Shown: positions 36,029 through 44,791, counted from the stretch's first letter. The stretch: 64,000 nt of DNA from JADJPO01 sp963724535 (GCA_963724535.1 CAVRVD010000026.1:73010-137009), one strand, 5' to 3'. A program made the numbers and translations. The notes: generated by a model from the letters alone, not told the origin.

Positions 36029-37180
36029 CTACGGGTCCGGCCCAGTCGGCCCGCCCACCAGCTCCGGTGCGCCCACCGGCCGCCGCGGCAGGGTCAGCGG
36101 GTCCGGTGCCCGGATCGGCTCGTCCACCAGCTCGAGGTCGTGCAGGCGGCGTGCGGTGACCAGCACCCGGCGCTCCAGGGTGCCGACGAGCGCGTTGTAG
36201 TCCGTCATCGCGCGCTCCAGCGACCGGCCCAGCCGCACCGTCCCCTCGCCGAGCGCCCCGAGCCGGGTATACAGCTCCCGGCTCAGGTCGAAGACCTGGC
36301 GCGCCGACCCGGACAGCGTCTCGGTCTGCCAGGTCAGCGCCACGGTGCGCAGCAGAGCCAGCAGGCTGGTCGGGGTGGCCAGCACCACCCGGCGGGACAT
36401 CGCATGCTCCAGCAGCGCCGGGTCGGCCCGGCAGGCCTCGGCCAGGAACGCCTCACCGGGCACGAAGCAGATCACCAGCTCCGGGCTCGGTTCGAAGGCT
36501 CGCCAGTACTCCTTGGCCGCGAGGGTGTCGACATGGGTTCGCAGGGCCTTGGCGTGCTCGCGGCGGCGCTGCTGCGCGACGTCCGGGGGCGCGTCGTCCA
36601 CATCCTCGGCGGCGTGCAGGAATGCGGTCAGCGGCGCCTTGGCGTCCACGACCACCTGCTTACCCCCGGGCAGGTGGACCACCAGGTCCGGCCGCACGCC
36701 CATCCCGTCGGGATGGCTGCCAGCTGCCTGCTCAGCGAAGTCGACCTGGTTGAGCATCCCGGCGTGCTCGACCACCCGACGCAGCTGCACCTCGCCCCAG
36801 GTGCCCCGGGCCGAGGAGGAGCGCAACGCACCGGCCAGCGCCGCGGTCTGCCGGCGCAGGGCCTCACCCGAGGTCCGGACCGCCTCGATCTGCTCGCCCA
36901 GGCGTGAGTACTGCTCCACCCGGTCTCGTTCCAGCGTGTGCACCTGCTTCTCGACCCGGGTCAGCGTGCTGGCCAACGGGGCAAGCGTGGCCGCCAGCTC
37001 CCGGTCCTGGGCCGCCGCGCCCTCCAGGTCGGTGATCCGTTCGCGCAGCAGGTCGGCCTCGGCGCGGGAACCGGCCAGCCGCTCGTGCAGCGGCGGCACC
37101 AGCGCGAGCCGGGCGATCCCGGCTCCGACTGTGGCGGCCAGCAACACCACGAGCAGCAGCGAGAACCCACTGATCTCCAT
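36029..37180 (-). CDS. rmuC: DNA recombination protein RmuC
   Basis: 383 residues. N-terminal membrane segment (SLLLVVLLAATVGAGIARLAL, about 7-27), coiled coil (about 35-110), then the RmuC nuclease-like domain with HLPGGKQVVVDAKAPL and ELVICFVPGEAFLAEA. RmuC limits DNA inversions at short repeats in E. coli. The start is ATG 37180. It is in line with argA on the minus strand, 25 nt apart, so the two may be co-transcribed. Confidence 0.9.
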   Translation of the reverse strand: MEISGFSLLLVVLLAATVGAGIARLALVPPLHERLAGSRAEADLLRERITDLEGAAAQDRELAATLAPLASTLTRVEKQVHTLERDRVEQYSRLGEQIEAVRTSGEALRRQTAALAGALRSSSARGTWGEVQLRRVVEHAGMLNQVDFAEQAAGSHPDGMGVRPDLVVHLPGGKQVVVDAKAPLTAFLHAAEDVDDAPPDVAQQRRREHAKALRTHVDTLAAKEYWRAFEPSPELVICFVPGEAFLAEACRADPALLEHAMSRRVVLATPTSLLALLRTVALTWQTETLSGSARQVFDLSRELYTRLGALGEGTVRLGRSLERAMTDYNALVGTLERRVLVTARRLHDLELVDEPIRAPDPLTLPRRPVGAPELVGGPTGPDP

Positions 37181-37260
37181 GGCCGACAGTCAAGCAGTGG
37201 CCACCGACAACATCTGAGCGGCAACCGCGGGTGGCGACAACTGGGGCATACGCTCCATGT

Positions 37261-38085
37261 GTGCGCTGTGTGGGGATCGATCTGGCCGCCCAGGACCGAG
37301 AGACGGCGATGGCGGTCATCGAGTGGGACGACGATGCCGTCGAGCGTGCCGTCGAGGGTGCCGTCGAGGGTGCCGTCGAGAATGGCGCGGGGGTGCCGGC
37401 GGTGCTGGCGTCGGTCCGTCTCGGCTGTTCGGACGCGCATCTGGTGGCCGCGGCCGACGGCGCCGACGTGCTCGGCGTGGACTGCCCTCTCGGCTGGCCC
37501 CTGGACTTCGTGGCGATGGTCCTTGCCCATGAGCAGTTCCGACTCGCGCCCCCGCCGATCTCCGGCGAACGATGGCGGCGCCAGCTCACCCTGCGCCACA
37601 CCGACCAGTACGTCCAGGCCCGGACCGGGCTGACCCCGTTGCGGGTGTCGGCCGACCTCATCGCCCATCCGGCGATGCGGTGGGCTGGGGTCGCCGCGCA
37701 GCTGGCCCAGCAGGGCCACGACGTGTGCCGGGACGGGTCGGGCCTGATCGCCGAGGTGTACCCGGCCGCCGCCCTGAAGACTTGGGGACTGCCGCACCGG
37801 GGCTACAAGGGCGGCGACAACCGGACCGTCCGTGACCGCCTGGTCGCCGATGTCCTCGGTGCCGCGCCGTGGCTCGACCTCGGCGGCTTCGACGCGTTGT
37901 GTGTGGAGTCCGACCACGCGCTGGACGCCGTCCTGTGCGCGCTGCTGGCCCGCGCCGTCCGCTCAGGTCTGACCGAGCCGCCGGACGACGACGACCGCGC
38001 CCGCGTCGAGGGCTGGATCCACCTGCCCACGGTGGGCCTGGCCGAGCTGAGCGGCGGCCGGCTCAGTTCTCGTGCCGCCACTTGA
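37261..38085 (+). CDS. DUF429 predicted RNase H-fold protein
   Basis: 274 residues. The N-terminus MRCVGIDLAAQDR and the internal LGVDCPLGWP and LIAEVYPAAALK fit DUF429, an RNase H-like family without known substrate, where the first Asp and the EVYP Glu are likely metal ligands. Four 12-bp units near codons 26-41 encode AVERAVEGAVEGAVEN. The start is GTG 37261; the frame is open back to 37231. Its last 23 nt overlap the end of the redoxin gene on the other strand. Confidence 0.75.
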   Translation: MRCVGIDLAAQDRETAMAVIEWDDDAVERAVEGAVEGAVENGAGVPAVLASVRLGCSDAHLVAAADGADVLGVDCPLGWPLDFVAMVLAHEQFRLAPPPISGERWRRQLTLRHTDQYVQARTGLTPLRVSADLIAHPAMRWAGVAAQLAQQGHDVCRDGSGLIAEVYPAAALKTWGLPHRGYKGGDNRTVRDRLVADVLGAAPWLDLGGFDALCVESDHALDAVLCALLARAVRSGLTEPPDDDDRARVEGWIHLPTVGLAELSGGRLSSRAAT

Positions 38086-38611
38086 TCGAGCAGCCCATGC
38101 TCGGCCGGTGTGGTTCGGGAACCGTATGTCCGGCAAGGACCTTCTCGATCGCCCCGGTGAGCAGCTCGCCGGTGACCGGCACGCCGTTGCCGGGGGTTGA
38201 GCCGTCCATGGCGCCGCGGTAGGCCAGGCCCCCCTCGGCGTCGTAGAGGAAGAAGTCCGGGGTGCAGGCGGCTCGGAACGATCGCCCCACCTGCTGGGAC
38301 TCGTCGACCAGGTACGGGAAGTCCCACCCGGCCCGCTTGGCCTGCTCGGCCAGGTGCTCCGGCGCGTCGTCCGGGTAGCCCTGGGCGTCGTTGCTGCAGA
38401 TCGCCACCACCTGCAGCCTCGGATGGGCGCGGACGACCTCGGCGAAGACCCTCTCGACGTGCTTGACGTAGGGGCAGTGGTTGCAGACGAACGTCACCAG
38501 CGCGGGCCGGCCGGACAGCGTGTCGCTGCTCACCGTCGTCCCGGTCAGGTCGGGCAGGGCGAACGGGGGCATCGGGGTGCCCAGCGGCACCATCGTCGAC
38601 TCGACAGCCAT
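38063..38611 (-). CDS. Thioredoxin-fold redoxin with CNHCPYV motif
   Basis: 182 residues of the AhpC/TSA-thioredoxin superfamily. The active motif CNHCPYVKHVERVF is a CxxC, and DVESQ-like strand residues and a cis-Pro (ACTPDFFLYD) are present. There is no signal peptide, so it should be cytoplasmic. The CNHCPYV subclass is widespread but poorly characterised; peroxidase or thiol transfer activity is possible. ATG 38611 is the start. It follows the MFS gene on the same strand, with a short gap. Confidence 0.85.
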   Translation of the reverse strand: MAVESTMVPLGTPMPPFALPDLTGTTVSSDTLSGRPALVTFVCNHCPYVKHVERVFAEVVRAHPRLQVVAICSNDAQGYPDDAPEHLAEQAKRAGWDFPYLVDESQQVGRSFRAACTPDFFLYDAEGGLAYRGAMDGSTPGNGVPVTGELLTGAIEKVLAGHTVPEPHRPSMGCSIKWRHEN

Positions 38612-38620
38612 GACCCAACC

Positions 38621-39850
38621 CTAGGCCGCTGCCTCGGGCGTGGCGCGTCCGCGCAGCAGCAGCACGACGATCGGCACCACCAGCAGCAGCGACCCCAGCG
38701 CGAGCCACTCGTAGCCAGCGGCCTGCAGGATCGGCCCGGAGAAGACTCCGGCGGTGGCCGCAGCCAGCCCCATCATCAGGTCGCCGGTGCCCTGCACCTT
38801 GGTCCGGACGTCGTCCGGCACGCCCGCCGACAGCAGCGCCGAGCCGGCCACCATGCATGCCGACCAGCCCAGACCCAGCAGGGTGAGCCCGAGACCGATC
38901 CGCGCATGCTGGTGCGACCCGGCCGACGCCGCGGTGACCAGCGAGACAGTCAGGACGGCGATCCCGAGGCCGATCGTGGGCCGCGTCCCCCAGCGGTCGG
39001 CCAGCCAGCCCATCACCGGGCTGAGCGCGTACATCCCGGCCACGTGCAGGCTGATCACCAGCCCCACGACCTGCAGGGTCGCCCCGCCGCGACCGATGTG
39101 CACCGGCGTCATCACCATTACCGCGACCATGATCGCGTGGGCCCCGGCGAGCGCGGCCATCCCGGCCAGGGCCGGGGGTGAGGTCCGGACGGCATGCAGG
39201 GCGCGCCGGGTGGAGGTGGCCGACTCGCGGTGCCCGGTCGGTCGCCGGCCGCCGGGCAGCAGCAGCGCGACCACGGCGGCGACTGCGAAGCCGGCCAGTC
39301 CGAACAGGAAGGGTCCGGCCAGGTCGGGCACACCGAGGGCGGCGCCGGCCCGGCCGCCGACGCCGGCCAGGTTGGGTCCGAGGACGGCGCCGACGGTGGT
39401 CGACCAGACGACCATCGACAGGACCCGACCGCGGTGCGGGCCGTCGACCCCGTCGATGGCTGCGTACCGGGCCTGCAGACCGGCGGCGGTCGCCGCCCCG
39501 AACAGCGCCATGCCCGCGATGAGCAGCCAGAACCAGCCACGCAGGGCGCCGGCCAGCACGACGGCGCTGCCCACCGCGGCCAGCAGGTAGCCGGTGGCCA
39601 GGGCCGGTGCGCGGCCTCGGCGCTCGGCCGCGGCGGCGAGCGGCACGGCCAGCAGGGCGCCGCCGAGCACCGACGCCGTCTGGGCCAGACCGGCGAGGGA
39701 CGTCGAGCCTGAGACCTGCTCGGCGAGCAGGGTCCCGACGGCAACGCCGCTGGCCACCCCGATCCCGCCGAGGGTCTGGGTCGTCACCAGGTAGGGCAGG
39801 CGGTTGCGGGTGGCGGCGGGCGCGACCGAGGGCTCGGCGGAGGTGCTCAC
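38621..39850 (-). CDS. MFS transporter
   Basis: 409 residues, about twelve membrane helices. The loop MALFGAATAAGLQARYAAIDG and the segment PVMGWLADRWGTRPTIGLG (motif A-like between helices) fit a drug or metabolite exporter of the major facilitator superfamily. The substrate is unknown. GTG 39850 is chosen: the ORF opens earlier, but that part is a Cys/His-rich run that is probably not translated. Confidence 0.85.
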   Translation of the reverse strand: MSTSAEPSVAPAATRNRLPYLVTTQTLGGIGVASGVAVGTLLAEQVSGSTSLAGLAQTASVLGGALLAVPLAAAAERRGRAPALATGYLLAAVGSAVVLAGALRGWFWLLIAGMALFGAATAAGLQARYAAIDGVDGPHRGRVLSMVVWSTTVGAVLGPNLAGVGGRAGAALGVPDLAGPFLFGLAGFAVAAVVALLLPGGRRPTGHRESATSTRRALHAVRTSPPALAGMAALAGAHAIMVAVMVMTPVHIGRGGATLQVVGLVISLHVAGMYALSPVMGWLADRWGTRPTIGLGIAVLTVSLVTAASAGSHQHARIGLGLTLLGLGWSACMVAGSALLSAGVPDDVRTKVQGTGDLMMGLAAATAGVFSGPILQAAGYEWLALGSLLLVVPIVVLLLRGRATPEAAA

Positions 39851-39903
39851 GACCGACCAGTCTGCGCCCCGGCGGCGCGCCGGCCGGGCGTCGTGGTCGT
39901 GGT

Positions 39904-39909
39904 TACCGT
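39904..39909 (+). promoter_or_regulatory. -10 element for leaderless DUF2277 gene
   Basis: TACCGT is 6 nt ahead of ATG 39916, the same arrangement as at metB. No ribosome-binding site. Confidence 0.45.
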
Positions 39910-39915
39910 GGTGGC

Positions 39916-40179
39916 ATGTGTCGCAACATCCGTACCCTGCACAACTTCGAGCCGCCGGCCTCGCCCGAGGAGGTGCAGGCGGCCGCACTGCAGTACGTGC
40001 GGAAGATCTCGGGGTCGACCAGGCCGGCCCGGGCCAACACCGAGGCCTTCGACGTTGCGGTCGCCGAGGTCGCTGCCACTACCCAGCGCCTGCTCGACGT
40101 CCTGGTGGCGCACGGCGCGCCGAAGGACCGGGAGGTTGAGGCGGCCAAGGCCCGGGCCCGCGCGGCGCAGCGGTACTGA
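39916..40179 (+). CDS. DUF2277 family small protein
   Basis: 87 residues. MCRNIRTLHNFEPPASPEEVQAAALQYVRKISG is the family's opening, with its invariant Cys at position 2. The last part is helical and charged (KDREVEAAKARARAAQRY). Function unknown. The Cys next to the initiator methionine is a striking conserved feature. Confidence 0.85.
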   Translation: MCRNIRTLHNFEPPASPEEVQAAALQYVRKISGSTRPARANTEAFDVAVAEVAATTQRLLDVLVAHGAPKDREVEAAKARARAAQRY

Positions 40180-40208
40180 CGGGTACCTCGGGTGGGGCGG
40201 TCCTCCGG

Positions 40209-41384
40209 TCAGCCGAACTGGCGTCGTGCCGTCGTCCGGCAGGTGCCCCCCCGGCCGGCCGAGTCGGCGATCTGGTGCAAGGGGGCGTAGACCGGTCCGG
40301 TGGGTGGGGTGTGGTTGCCGGTCTTCAGGACCAGCGAGTACACCCCGGTGGCGGCGAGGGAGCCGTTGCTGCGTCGTCCCTTCCAGCGGGCGACGATCCG
40401 GTCGGCGCTGACCTCGACCGGGCTGCGCCAGACGACCGAGCCGGTGCAGGCGTCCTGGACGGTGAGCTGCCAGGTCTGCCGTCGGGACGGTCCGGCGGTG
40501 AGCACCAGGTCGGTGCGGCCGTGGGTGCTGCGAGCGCTGGAGCGGGTCGGCCAGCTGAGGGTGATCCTGGGGGTGCGTAGGGCGTGGCCGGCACAGGCGA
40601 TGTCCCAGTCCATCGGCTGGGAGTCCCACCACTGCACCAGATGCACCGGGCCGCCGTTGAGGCCCGGCTTGCCGCACACCGCGGCGGCCTTCGCCCGGCC
40701 GCGGGTGCCGACGGTGGCCCAGAACGGGACGTCGGGTCGCTGCCAGCCGTTCATGATCTCCGACCAGCCGGCGCTGTTGCTGTAGAAGCCGGCCGGGATG
40801 CCGACCGCCTTGTAGGCGGCGAGCATGCCCTCGACCACGGCGCGGTTGCGAGCCGCGGCGGTGGGGTTGCCGGTGGCCTTGGGCCAGGGCTGGGGGCTGC
40901 GGGCCTCGATGTCGATCCAGATCATCGGTGGGCGCAGGCCGACCCGCTTGAGGGTGTTGATGCTGTGCGCGGCCTCGGCGTAGCCGACGTTGCGCAGCCG
41001 GCCCAGCAGGTCACTGGTCGGGAAGCGGCCGGTGCGTCCGTACCGGTCCAGCTGCGCCTTCGTGGGGTAGGCGGCCATCGAGTAGGCGTAGAACGGGCGG
41101 AAGGCGTTGCGGATCCAGCGGGCCTGCTCGGCCAGGCACGGGTTCACCGTGAACGGTAGGCCCCGGGTGGTGCCGACCACGACGAAACCGGTGCGCGTCG
41201 ACGGCATCGGGTTGGCATAGCCGCCCTGGGCCCTCGAGCACTGCGGCCAGGAGATGTCGTTGCCGATCTGGGCGGCGGCCTGCGCCGGCGCGGTCGGTCC
41301 GGCCACGATCCCGGCCAGGACGGCGGTCGAGGTCAGCAGGGCGGCCAGCGCACGTCGTCCGCGGCCTGTCGTCTCCTGGTGCAC
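40209..41384 (-). CDS. Secreted GH25-like (DUF1906-type) protein
   Basis: 391 residues. The N-terminal signal peptide ends near AQA (about residue 36). The mature domain starts IGNDISWPQCS and has FVVVGTTRG, PMIWIDIEARSPQPWP, FYSNSAGWSEI and QWWDSQPMDWDIAC, the barrel pattern of GH25-like glycosidases. Candidate catalytic acids are the Asp of NDISW and the Asp-Glu of WIDIE. A C-terminal module of beta strands (ITLSWPTRSS to KTGNH) has FlgD/Ig-like spacing. Peptidoglycan as target is inferred. GTG 41384 follows a run of G's. Confidence 0.78.
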   Translation of the reverse strand: MHQETTGRGRRALAALLTSTAVLAGIVAGPTAPAQAAAQIGNDISWPQCSRAQGGYANPMPSTRTGFVVVGTTRGLPFTVNPCLAEQARWIRNAFRPFYAYSMAAYPTKAQLDRYGRTGRFPTSDLLGRLRNVGYAEAAHSINTLKRVGLRPPMIWIDIEARSPQPWPKATGNPTAAARNRAVVEGMLAAYKAVGIPAGFYSNSAGWSEIMNGWQRPDVPFWATVGTRGRAKAAAVCGKPGLNGGPVHLVQWWDSQPMDWDIACAGHALRTPRITLSWPTRSSARSTHGRTDLVLTAGPSRRQTWQLTVQDACTGSVVWRSPVEVSADRIVARWKGRRSNGSLAATGVYSLVLKTGNHTPPTGPVYAPLHQIADSAGRGGTCRTTARRQFG

Positions 41385-41476
41385 GCTGTATCCCCCCTGG
41401 TAGCCGGCTCCCCAGACGCCGGACGGCGGTGCCCGGCCATGGGCGCCGGACGGCAGAACGCTACTCCCCGCGCCGG

Positions 41477-41482
41477 TAGACT
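41477..41482 (+). promoter_or_regulatory. -10 element for ychF
   Basis: TAGACT is 9 nt before the GTG at 41492, which lacks a ribosome-binding site, so the transcript is probably leaderless or nearly so. Confidence 0.45.
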
Positions 41483-41491
41483 CCACTCCTC

Positions 41492-42568
41492 GTGGCACTC
41501 ACCATCGGCATCGTCGGACTGCCCAACGTTGGCAAGTCGACCCTCTTCAACGCGTTGACCAAGGCCGACGTCCTGTCCGCCAACTACCCCTTCGCGACGA
41601 TCGAGCCCAACGTCGGCGTGGTCGCGCTGCCCGATGCCCGACTCGGGGTGCTGGCGAGGATCTTCGGTAGTGCGAAGATCGTGCCGGCCACGGTCTCGTT
41701 CGTCGACATCGCCGGAATCGTCAAGGGGGCCAGCGAGGGGGAAGGGCTGGGCAACAAGTTCCTGGCCAACATCCGCGAGGCCGACGCGATCTGCCAGGTG
41801 GTGCGGGCCTTCGCCGATGACGACGTCGTGCACGTCGCGGGCCGAGTGGACCCAGCCGATGACATCGAGGTGATCCACACCGAGCTGATCCTGGCCGACC
41901 TGCAGACGCTGGAGAAGGCGATCCCGCGCCTGGACAAGGAGGTCAAGGGGCGCAAGACCGACCGCGCGGTGCTGGACGCCGCGGTGGCGGCGCAGGAGCG
42001 GCTGAACGCCGGGACCCCGTTGCACGCCGCCTCGGATCTTGATCTGGCTCCGATCCGCGAGCTGTCGCTGATGACCGCCAAGCCGTTCCTCTACGTGTTC
42101 AACGTCGACACCGACGGGCTGAGCGACACCGCACTGCACGACAAGATGCGGGCCCTGGTGGCGCCTGCGGATGCGATCTTCCTGGACGCCAAGCTGGAGG
42201 CCGAGCTGGTCGAGCTGGACGATGCGGAGGCTGCCGAGCTGCTGGCCGGCGTCGGGCAGACCGAGTCGGGCCTGGACCAGCTGGCGCGCATCGGGTTCCA
42301 CACGCTTGGGCTGCAGACCTACCTGACCGGCGGGCCGAAGGAGGCCCGGGCCTGGACGATCCGGCAGGGCTGGACGGCGCCCCAGGCCGCCGGGGTGATC
42401 CACACGGACTTTCAGCGCGGGTTCATCAAGGCCGAGGTTGTCTCGTTCGTCGACCTGGTGGACGCCGGGTCGATGGCTGAGGCCAAGGCGCGGGGGAGGG
42501 TCCGGATGGAGGGCAAGGACTATGTGATGGCCGAGGGCGACGTGGTCGAGTTTCGGTTCAACGTCTGA
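41492..42568 (+). CDS. ychF: Ribosome-binding ATPase YchF (Obg-family)
   Basis: 358 residues. Walker A GLPNVGKSTLFNAL, G3-type VSFVDIAGIVKGASEGEGLG, NVDTDG at the base-binding site in place of NKxD (which explains its preference for ATP), and a C-terminal TGS domain with RKGWTAPQAAGVIHTDFQRGFIKAEV-like wording. It acts in translation and oxidative-stress responses in E. coli. The Asn-Val-Asp reading is the family norm rather than a defect. Confidence 0.96.
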   Translation: MALTIGIVGLPNVGKSTLFNALTKADVLSANYPFATIEPNVGVVALPDARLGVLARIFGSAKIVPATVSFVDIAGIVKGASEGEGLGNKFLANIREADAICQVVRAFADDDVVHVAGRVDPADDIEVIHTELILADLQTLEKAIPRLDKEVKGRKTDRAVLDAAVAAQERLNAGTPLHAASDLDLAPIRELSLMTAKPFLYVFNVDTDGLSDTALHDKMRALVAPADAIFLDAKLEAELVELDDAEAAELLAGVGQTESGLDQLARIGFHTLGLQTYLTGGPKEARAWTIRQGWTAPQAAGVIHTDFQRGFIKAEVVSFVDLVDAGSMAEAKARGRVRMEGKDYVMAEGDVVEFRFNV

Positions 42569-42597
42569 GCGAGTCGGCGGTGGGTTCCCGGCTGGGC

Positions 42598-42632
42598 GCG
42601 GGGAATGGGGCTTGGTTGGCCCACTTCCCCGC
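42598..42632 (+). terminator. Stem-loop after ychF
   Basis: GCGGGGAA (42598-42605) pairs with TTCCCCGC (42625-42632), and the inner TGGG/CCCA extend the stem with one bulged C. It is 30 nt past the ychF stop with no T-run. Probable terminator. Confidence 0.6.
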
Positions 42633-42665
42633 ACGGAGAGGCCGGAGCCGTGCCACGATGGCTCG

Positions 42666-42749
42666 ATGTTCCCCGCGGACCTACCCGTACTCGAGCGGCC
42701 GCCGGTGCGGCTGACCCCGTTCCGTGCCGATGACAGGCGCAGCGGTTGA
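42666..42749 (+). pseudogene. N-terminal remnant of a GNAT acetyltransferase
   Basis: A 27-codon frame starting MFPADLPVLERPPVRLTPF then RADD matches the usual opening of RimJ-like GNAT enzymes (VLET.RLRLRPF..DD). It ends at a stop after RRSG, where the rest of the domain should follow. The DNA after it does not continue the domain in any frame. A decayed or truncated gene. Confidence 0.5.
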
Positions 42750-42819
42750 GCCCTGGAACCAGGCTGTACAGGTACGCCGTCACCGGCGGGCCGGGTGACG
42801 ACGCGCAAGGGTCTTCGGG

Positions 42820-43260
42820 ATGAGCGAGGTCGAAGAGCTCCCGCCGGGTCTGGAGCTGGTGCGGGTCACCCCGACGTTCGACGAGAACACCATCCCGGCG
42901 GGCCTGTTGAAGGCCCATCAGGTTGCCGCCGGGGTCTGGGGGCGCCTCGTCGTCCACTCCGGGGCCGTCCGGTTCGTCTTCGAGGACAGCGCCGAACCCC
43001 ACGAACTGCATGCCGGCAGCAGCATCGCCATCCCGCCGCAGCGACCGCATCACCTGGAAGTGATCGGACCGGTCCGGCTCGCCGTCGAGTTCCATCGGCC
43101 GCCGGACGACTCAGTCGATGCACCGGCAGACCGGCAGCATCCGGCGACCACCCCGCTGGGACTTCGGGCCGACGGCCTGCCTCCGGACGTCGAACCCGGC
43201 GCCACAGGGGCGGGTTCATCCTGGCGCAGGTCAGGTCATGGCGGCCCCGTCGGTCTGTGA
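42820..43260 (+). CDS. DUF1971 (TehB/YeaR-like cupin) protein
   Basis: 146 residues. PPGLELVRVTPTFDENTIPAGLLKAHQVAAGVWGRLVVHSGAVRFVFED is the DUF1971 signature, a small beta-sandwich found alone or fused in TehB-like proteins. The His of AHQVAAG and PHHLEVIG might bind a metal. The last 45 residues are disordered and Arg/Gly-rich. Function is unsettled; a link to tellurite or anaerobic nitrate response is only by family name. Confidence 0.75.
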   Translation: MSEVEELPPGLELVRVTPTFDENTIPAGLLKAHQVAAGVWGRLVVHSGAVRFVFEDSAEPHELHAGSSIAIPPQRPHHLEVIGPVRLAVEFHRPPDDSVDAPADRQHPATTPLGLRADGLPPDVEPGATGAGSSWRRSGHGGPVGL

Positions 43261-43303
43261 TGTCGGACGTGAAACTCATTGGCTGACAGTCCGTGACGGC
43301 CTC

Positions 43304-43309
43304 TAGGGT
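43304..43309 (+). promoter_or_regulatory. -10 element for GNAT gene
   Basis: TAGGGT ends 6 nt before ATG 43316. CTGACA at 43283-43288 could be a -35 with a short 15-nt spacer. Confidence 0.35.
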
Positions 43310-43315
43310 GTCAGG

Positions 43316-44221
43316 ATGACCGCCGGCTCTGGGACGCTGCACTTCACCGAGGACCCGGACGCCTTCCTGACCAGGGCGGGCGACCACCTCGCCGCCGACG
43401 CCCTGCTCGGCACCATCCTCGCCTCGGCCACCCACCAGGCGCAGGCAGCCGATGCGGCCGGGATCCGGCGTGACCCGACGGTGCCGCGGTGGTGGGTGAG
43501 CGTGGAGGGCGCCAGGGGCGCGGTGGTCGGCGCCGCGATGCGGAGCGCTCCCTTCCGGCCGTATCCGCTGTACCTGTTGCCGATGCCGGACGCCGCGGCG
43601 GTCGAGCTGGCCAGAGCACTGCACGGTCGCGGCGAGGCGGTGGACGGCGTCAACGGCGTCGTGCCGGCGGCGCGGGTGTGTGCCGAGGAGCTGGCTGGGT
43701 TGACCGGGCGGGCAGTCCGTCTCGACGTGGCGGTGCGCCTGTTCGAGCTCGCCGAGCTCGTACCCCCGCGAGCCGTGGAGGGACGGTTGCGTCCGGCCCG
43801 CGCGGGCGAGGTCGACCTGGTCCTGGACTGGTTCGCCCGGTTCGGCGTCGAGGCCGACGAGCAGGCGGGTCGGGCGCCGGGGGTGCTACCCGCCGAGGAG
43901 CCGAGTCGCCCGGAGATGCTCCGACGCATCGTCGGCGGTCAGGTCCAGCTCTGGGTCGACCCCAGCGACACCCCTCGGCACCTGACCGTCTTCCGCCCGC
44001 CGAGCTTCGGGGTGTCCCGGATCGGTCCCGTGTTCACCCCCAGGCGGTTTCGCGGCCTCGGCTACGCCAGTGCCGCAGTAGCCCAGGTGTCCCGGTGGCT
44101 CCTGGACGACGGCGCCCGGGTGTGCCTGAACACCGACCAGGCCAACCCGACGTCGAACGCCATCTATGAACGACTGGGTTTCGCACCGGTCGCCGACATG
44201 GCCAACTTCAGCCTGGTGTAG
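43316..44221 (+). CDS. GNAT family N-acetyltransferase
   Basis: 301 residues. The C-terminal GNAT fold has SRIGPVFTPRRFRGLGYASAAVAQVSRWLLDDGA (acetyl-CoA loop RGLGYAS) and NPTSNAIYERLGFAPVADM near the end. The N-terminal half (about 1-140) is a second, poorly conserved half-domain, as in bacterial double-GNAT proteins. The substrate is unknown. Intact GNAT downstream of a truncated one (42666) suggests family turnover at this spot. Confidence 0.82.
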   Translation: MTAGSGTLHFTEDPDAFLTRAGDHLAADALLGTILASATHQAQAADAAGIRRDPTVPRWWVSVEGARGAVVGAAMRSAPFRPYPLYLLPMPDAAAVELARALHGRGEAVDGVNGVVPAARVCAEELAGLTGRAVRLDVAVRLFELAELVPPRAVEGRLRPARAGEVDLVLDWFARFGVEADEQAGRAPGVLPAEEPSRPEMLRRIVGGQVQLWVDPSDTPRHLTVFRPPSFGVSRIGPVFTPRRFRGLGYASAAVAQVSRWLLDDGARVCLNTDQANPTSNAIYERLGFAPVADMANFSLV

Positions 44222-44238
44222 CCGCTCACCAGCCCTCC

Positions 44239-44676
44239 TCACCAACCATCCTCACCAACCGTCCGGTGCCGCATCCGCTTGGTCTCACCCCGGCGCCGCT
44301 TCTCATCGATGCGCCGCTGCCGGGCGGCCCGGCTCGGGCCGCTCGGACGGCGCCTCGCCGGCGGCGGGGCGACCGCTTCTCGGACCAGCGCGGCCAGACG
44401 CGCCAGCGCCGCCTCCCGGTTGCGGCGCTGGGACCGGAACTGGGACGCGGTGATCCGCACCTCGCCGTTCACGCTGCGCGCCGCCAGCCGCTCCAACGCC
44501 CTCCCGCGTACGTGCTCCGGCACAGCGGCGGACGACGCGGCGTCCCAGATCAGCTCGACCCGCGAGTCGGTGGTGTTCACGCCCTGGCCTCCCGGGCCGG
44601 ACGAGCGAGAGAACCGCCAGCGCAGCTCGACCGCCGGGATCCGCACCGTCGGGGTGACGACCAGGTCAGCGTCCAT
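44239..44676 (-). CDS. arfB: Ribosome-rescue peptidyl-tRNA hydrolase ArfB
   Basis: 145 residues. The GGQ motif in FSRSSGPGGQGVNTTDSRVEL is that of class I release-factor-like hydrolases. The basic tail (SRAARQRRIDEKRRRGETKRMRHR) inserts in the empty mRNA channel of stalled ribosomes. There is no codon-recognition domain, as in ArfB/YaeJ. It releases peptides from ribosomes stuck on truncated mRNA. ATG 44676 is chosen; in-frame sequence continues upstream but is not conserved. Confidence 0.9.
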   Translation of the reverse strand: MDADLVVTPTVRIPAVELRWRFSRSSGPGGQGVNTTDSRVELIWDAASSAAVPEHVRGRALERLAARSVNGEVRITASQFRSQRRNREAALARLAALVREAVAPPPARRRPSGPSRAARQRRIDEKRRRGETKRMRHRTVGEDGW

Positions 44677-44683
44677 CGACGTG

Positions 44684-44791
44684 TCACACCACCCGCAGCA
44701 CGTCACCGGTGTCGCGCTCGCGGCGGGCCACGCCATCCGGGCCCACGGCGACGCCCTCGGCCGCAGCGAGGTAGACGTGCCGGATCTCCAC
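44684..44791 (-). CDS. Small ORF of 35 codons upstream of arfB
   Basis: GTG start, opening MEIRHVYLAAAEGVAVGPDG and ending VLRVV, 8 nt before arfB. Its composition and codon third positions look protein-like, and the opening VYLAAAEGVAV resembles the first strand of MOSC domains. No clear ribosome-binding site. It may be a real small protein, a leader of arfB, or a remnant. Confidence 0.3.
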   Translation of the reverse strand: MEIRHVYLAAAEGVAVGPDGVARRERDTGDVLRVV

